DNA of 64,000 bases from Herbaspirillum sp. SJZ107 (lineage in GTDB: Bacteria > Pseudomonadota > Gammaproteobacteria > Burkholderiales > Burkholderiaceae_D), in the NCBI RefSeq assembly GCF_006715485.1, contig NZ_VFNH01000002.1, positions 186,001-250,000 of the forward strand, written 5' to 3'. Shown one piece after another: positions 62,155 to 64,000 of the stretch. Numbering within the stretch: the first letter of the stretch is position 1; every line of letters starts with the position of its first letter. Both the position numbers and the translations under genes were made by a program. The notes beneath the pieces are model-generated. The model was not told where the DNA came from, searched no databases, and was given only the letters and a program-made list of their open reading frames with translations.

Positions 62155-64000
62155 TCATTGCTTCAGATAGTGATCGAGCCAGTCGATCACGGTGTGGTGC
62201 CACAGCAGCGAGTTGGCCGGCTTGAGCACCCAGTGGTTTTCGTCCGGGAACACCAGCAGTTTGCTGTCGATGCCGCGGCGTTGCAGCGCCGTGAAGGTCG
62301 ACAGGCCCTGGGCGGTCGGGATGCGGAAGTCGAGGTCGCCCTGCACGACCAGCATCGGCGTCTTCCACTTGTTCACGTGCAGGACCGGGTTGAAGCGTTC
62401 GTGCTTTTCCGGGAAGGTGAAATAGGGACCGCCGTTTTCCCAGTCGGTGAACCATTGTTCCTCGGTCGCGTAGGCCATGCCGCGGGTATCGAACACGCCG
62501 TCGTGGTTGACGATGCACTTGAAGCCATCGGACCAGTTGCCCTCGATCCAGTTCATCATGTAGCCGCCGTAGGAAGCGCCCAGCGCGCAGGCGCGCGAGC
62601 GGTCCAGCCACGGATACTTGGCGACCGCCGCGGCCAGGCCCTTCTGCAGGTCTTCGAGCGGCTTGCCGCCCCAGTCGCCGCTGATGGCGTCGGTGAACTT
62701 CTGGCCGTAGCCGGTCGAGCCGTGGAAGTCGATGAATACCGCGGCATAGCCGGCGCCGGCATAGGTCTGCGGATTCCAGCGGTAGCTCCAGCCGTTGCCG
62801 AAGCTGCCCTGCGGACCGCCATGCACCAGGAAGGCGACCGGGTATTTTTTACCGGCTTCATAGTTCCACGGCTTCATCACGTAGCCATGGACGGTATCGC
62901 CGTTCGCGCCCTTGAACGAGAACTGCTCGGCCTCGCCCCAGCGCACGTCGGCCAGGCGCTCGGTGTTCAGCGCGGTCAGCTGGGTTGGCTGGATAGCGGC
63001 GCCGAGCTTCATCGAAAACAATTGCGCACCGGCAGACAGGTTGGCCTGGGTGTAGGCGAGGGTGCCGCCGCGCAGGTCGAAGGCGCCGATTGAACCCTGG
63101 CCGGTCAGCGGCGTGACCTTGCCGCTGGCGGCGTCGATGCTGAACAGGCGGTGCTGGCCGATGTCTTCGGCGTCCACCACCAGCGACTTGCCGTCCTGCG
63201 CCCATTGCAGCGTGCCCGGCGATCGGTCCCAGTCGGCGGCCAGCTTGCGCTTTTTGCCGCTGGCGACGTCGAGCAGCATGATCTGGTAGCGGTCGGCTTC
63301 GAAGCCCGGGCGGGCCATCGCCAGCCAGGCCAGGGTGCGGCCGTCCGGCGCGAACACGCCCTTCGTGTCCCAGGCCGGATTGTCGGCGGTGAGGTTGCGC
63401 GGCGCCTGGCCGCCGGCGGCCGGCACCGTGTACAGGTCGAAGTTGGTCGACCAGGCTTCGGTCTTGCCGGCGATGCGCACCGAAAACACGACGTTCTTGC
63501 CGTCCGGGCTGAAGCGGAATTCCTCGCGGTCGCCAAACGGTTTCGAGGGCACGTCGCCGTCCAGCGAACCGGACAGGGAGACTGCCGTGGCGGCCGCGCC
63601 GGCCTTGCCGGATCGATCCAGCGGTACCGAGTACAGCACGGCGTTGCGGCCGTCGGCCCAGGTGTCCCAGTGGCGCACGAACAGGCGGTCGTACACTTTC
63701 CCGGTCGACTTGTCCTTCTCGCGTGCCTCCATGCGTGCCTTGGTGCAGGCCAGGTCGGCGCAATTGCGGAACACCGCCATGCTCAGCGCCAGGCGGTCGC
63801 CGCTGGGCGAGACGCGGAAGGCGTCGACGTCGAGCGGCAGGTCGGTCACCTTGGTGGCGGCGCCACCGTTGGCGCCGGCAGCAATGCGCCACACCTGCGA
63901 CGAACCGGAACGGCTCGACAGGAAATAGATCGCGTCGCCCGCAGCCGACCATTCCGGATCGGTGCTGCTGGCGGCATCTCCCGTCAGGCGCTGCGGCGCC
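62155..64000 (-). CDS. S9-family peptidase (N-terminus cut by window end)
   Basis: Serine peptidase of the prolyl oligopeptidase/dipeptidyl peptidase group; 614 residues are visible and the N-terminus, presumably with a signal peptide, lies beyond 64000. The beta-propeller repeats (DPEWSAAGDAIYFLSSR at the edge; RLALSMAVF; FSPDGKNVVFSV) are followed by the alpha/beta hydrolase with nucleophile serine in GASYGGYMMNWIEGN, aspartate in VVQGDLDFRIPTAQG and histidine in FPDENHWVLKP. Likely periplasmic or secreted, cleaving dipeptides or oligopeptides. It is not closely alike to the S9 peptidase at 46700 and has no visible operon partner. Confidence 0.92.
   Translation of the reverse strand, partial: APQRLTGDAASSTDPEWSAAGDAIYFLSSRSGSSQVWRIAAGANGGAATKVTDLPLDVDAFRVSPSGDRLALSMAVFRNCADLACTKARMEAREKDKSTGKVYDRLFVRHWDTWADGRNAVLYSVPLDRSGKAGAAATAVSLSGSLDGDVPSKPFGDREEFRFSPDGKNVVFSVRIAGKTEAWSTNFDLYTVPAAGGQAPRNLTADNPAWDTKGVFAPDGRTLAWLAMARPGFEADRYQIMLLDVASGKKRKLAADWDRSPGTLQWAQDGKSLVVDAEDIGQHRLFSIDAASGKVTPLTGQGSIGAFDLRGGTLAYTQANLSAGAQLFSMKLGAAIQPTQLTALNTERLADVRWGEAEQFSFKGANGDTVHGYVMKPWNYEAGKKYPVAFLVHGGPQGSFGNGWSYRWNPQTYAGAGYAAVFIDFHGSTGYGQKFTDAISGDWGGKPLEDLQKGLAAAVAKYPWLDRSRACALGASYGGYMMNWIEGNWSDGFKCIVNHDGVFDTRGMAYATEEQWFTDWENGGPYFTFPEKHERFNPVLHVNKWKTPMLVVQGDLDFRIPTAQGLSTFTALQRRGIDSKLLVFPDENHWVLKPANSLLWHHTVIDWLDHYLKQ

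Overview
The window is high-GC (about 65% by eye) chromosomal DNA from a betaproteobacterium. The gene neighbourhoods point to Burkholderiales, most likely the Oxalobacteraceae (Massilia / Telluria / Janthinobacterium side): recA-recX-DUF2889-sucCD-pilA, hda-HAD-pcnB-folK-panB with divergent purM, nadK-recN-hemH-grpE-dnaK-dnaJ, and pcm-rhodanese-tolC. The genus is inferred from gene order and protein style, not from a search. No phage, insertion sequence, CRISPR array, rRNA or tRNA is visible, so this is mostly core genome with a few catabolic and signalling islands.

Region by region. 1-4.1 kb: 5' end of uppP, a YkgJ-type cysteine cluster protein, an apparently autoregulated TetR repressor, and a pcm-like/rhodanese/tolC operon. 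4.1-7.8 kb (minus strand): ribB under an FMN riboswitch, gloA, osmC, a sorbosone-dehydrogenase-type PQQ protein and a small hydrophilic protein. 7.9-18.1 kb: a DUF3667 membrane protein, nadK-recN behind a LexA box, hemH, a possible 35-residue membrane protein, the heat-shock genes grpE, dnaK and dnaJ with two sigma32 promoters, and a beta-carbonic anhydrase. 18.1-22.3 kb: a gluconate-type cluster (LacI regulator, gluconokinase, MFS transporter, porin) with two copies of one operator. 22.4-28.4 kb: MazG-like pyrophosphohydrolase, a chemoreceptor, gabD with a DUF4844-like gene, and an S41 peptidase.

28.7-39.4 kb: a polyamine catabolism island. puuD-puuA-spuC match the spuABC arrangement known from Pseudomonas, followed by a sodium:solute symporter, a LytTR-type two-component system, a second puuA-like ligase, and a DeoR regulator with an MFS transporter. 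39.4-46.7 kb: thpR, panB, an SLC13/ArsB-like permease, folK, pcnB, a HAD phosphatase, hda and purM. 46.7-53.4 kb (minus strand): an OmpR/QseC-type two-component system, DUF4212, a VC_2705-type symporter and an S9 peptidase, linked by overlaps. 53.6-58.3 kb: recA with a LexA box, recX, DUF2889, sucC, sucD. 58.3-64 kb: two tandem type IV pilin genes, each behind its own sigma54 promoter, an O-antigen-ligase/TfpO-like membrane protein, a YcgR/PilZ-type protein, and a second S9 peptidase cut by the window end.

No clearly new multi-gene system stands out. The observations most worth following are the duplicated sigma54 pilins ending in serine beside a TfpO-like ligase, a symporter carrying an EF-hand-like loop, a dnaK-dnaJ junction with stacked hairpins, orphan minus-strand hairpin/U-tract elements that may be small RNAs or attenuators, a three-copy palindromic repeat family, and a long inverted repeat after recX.
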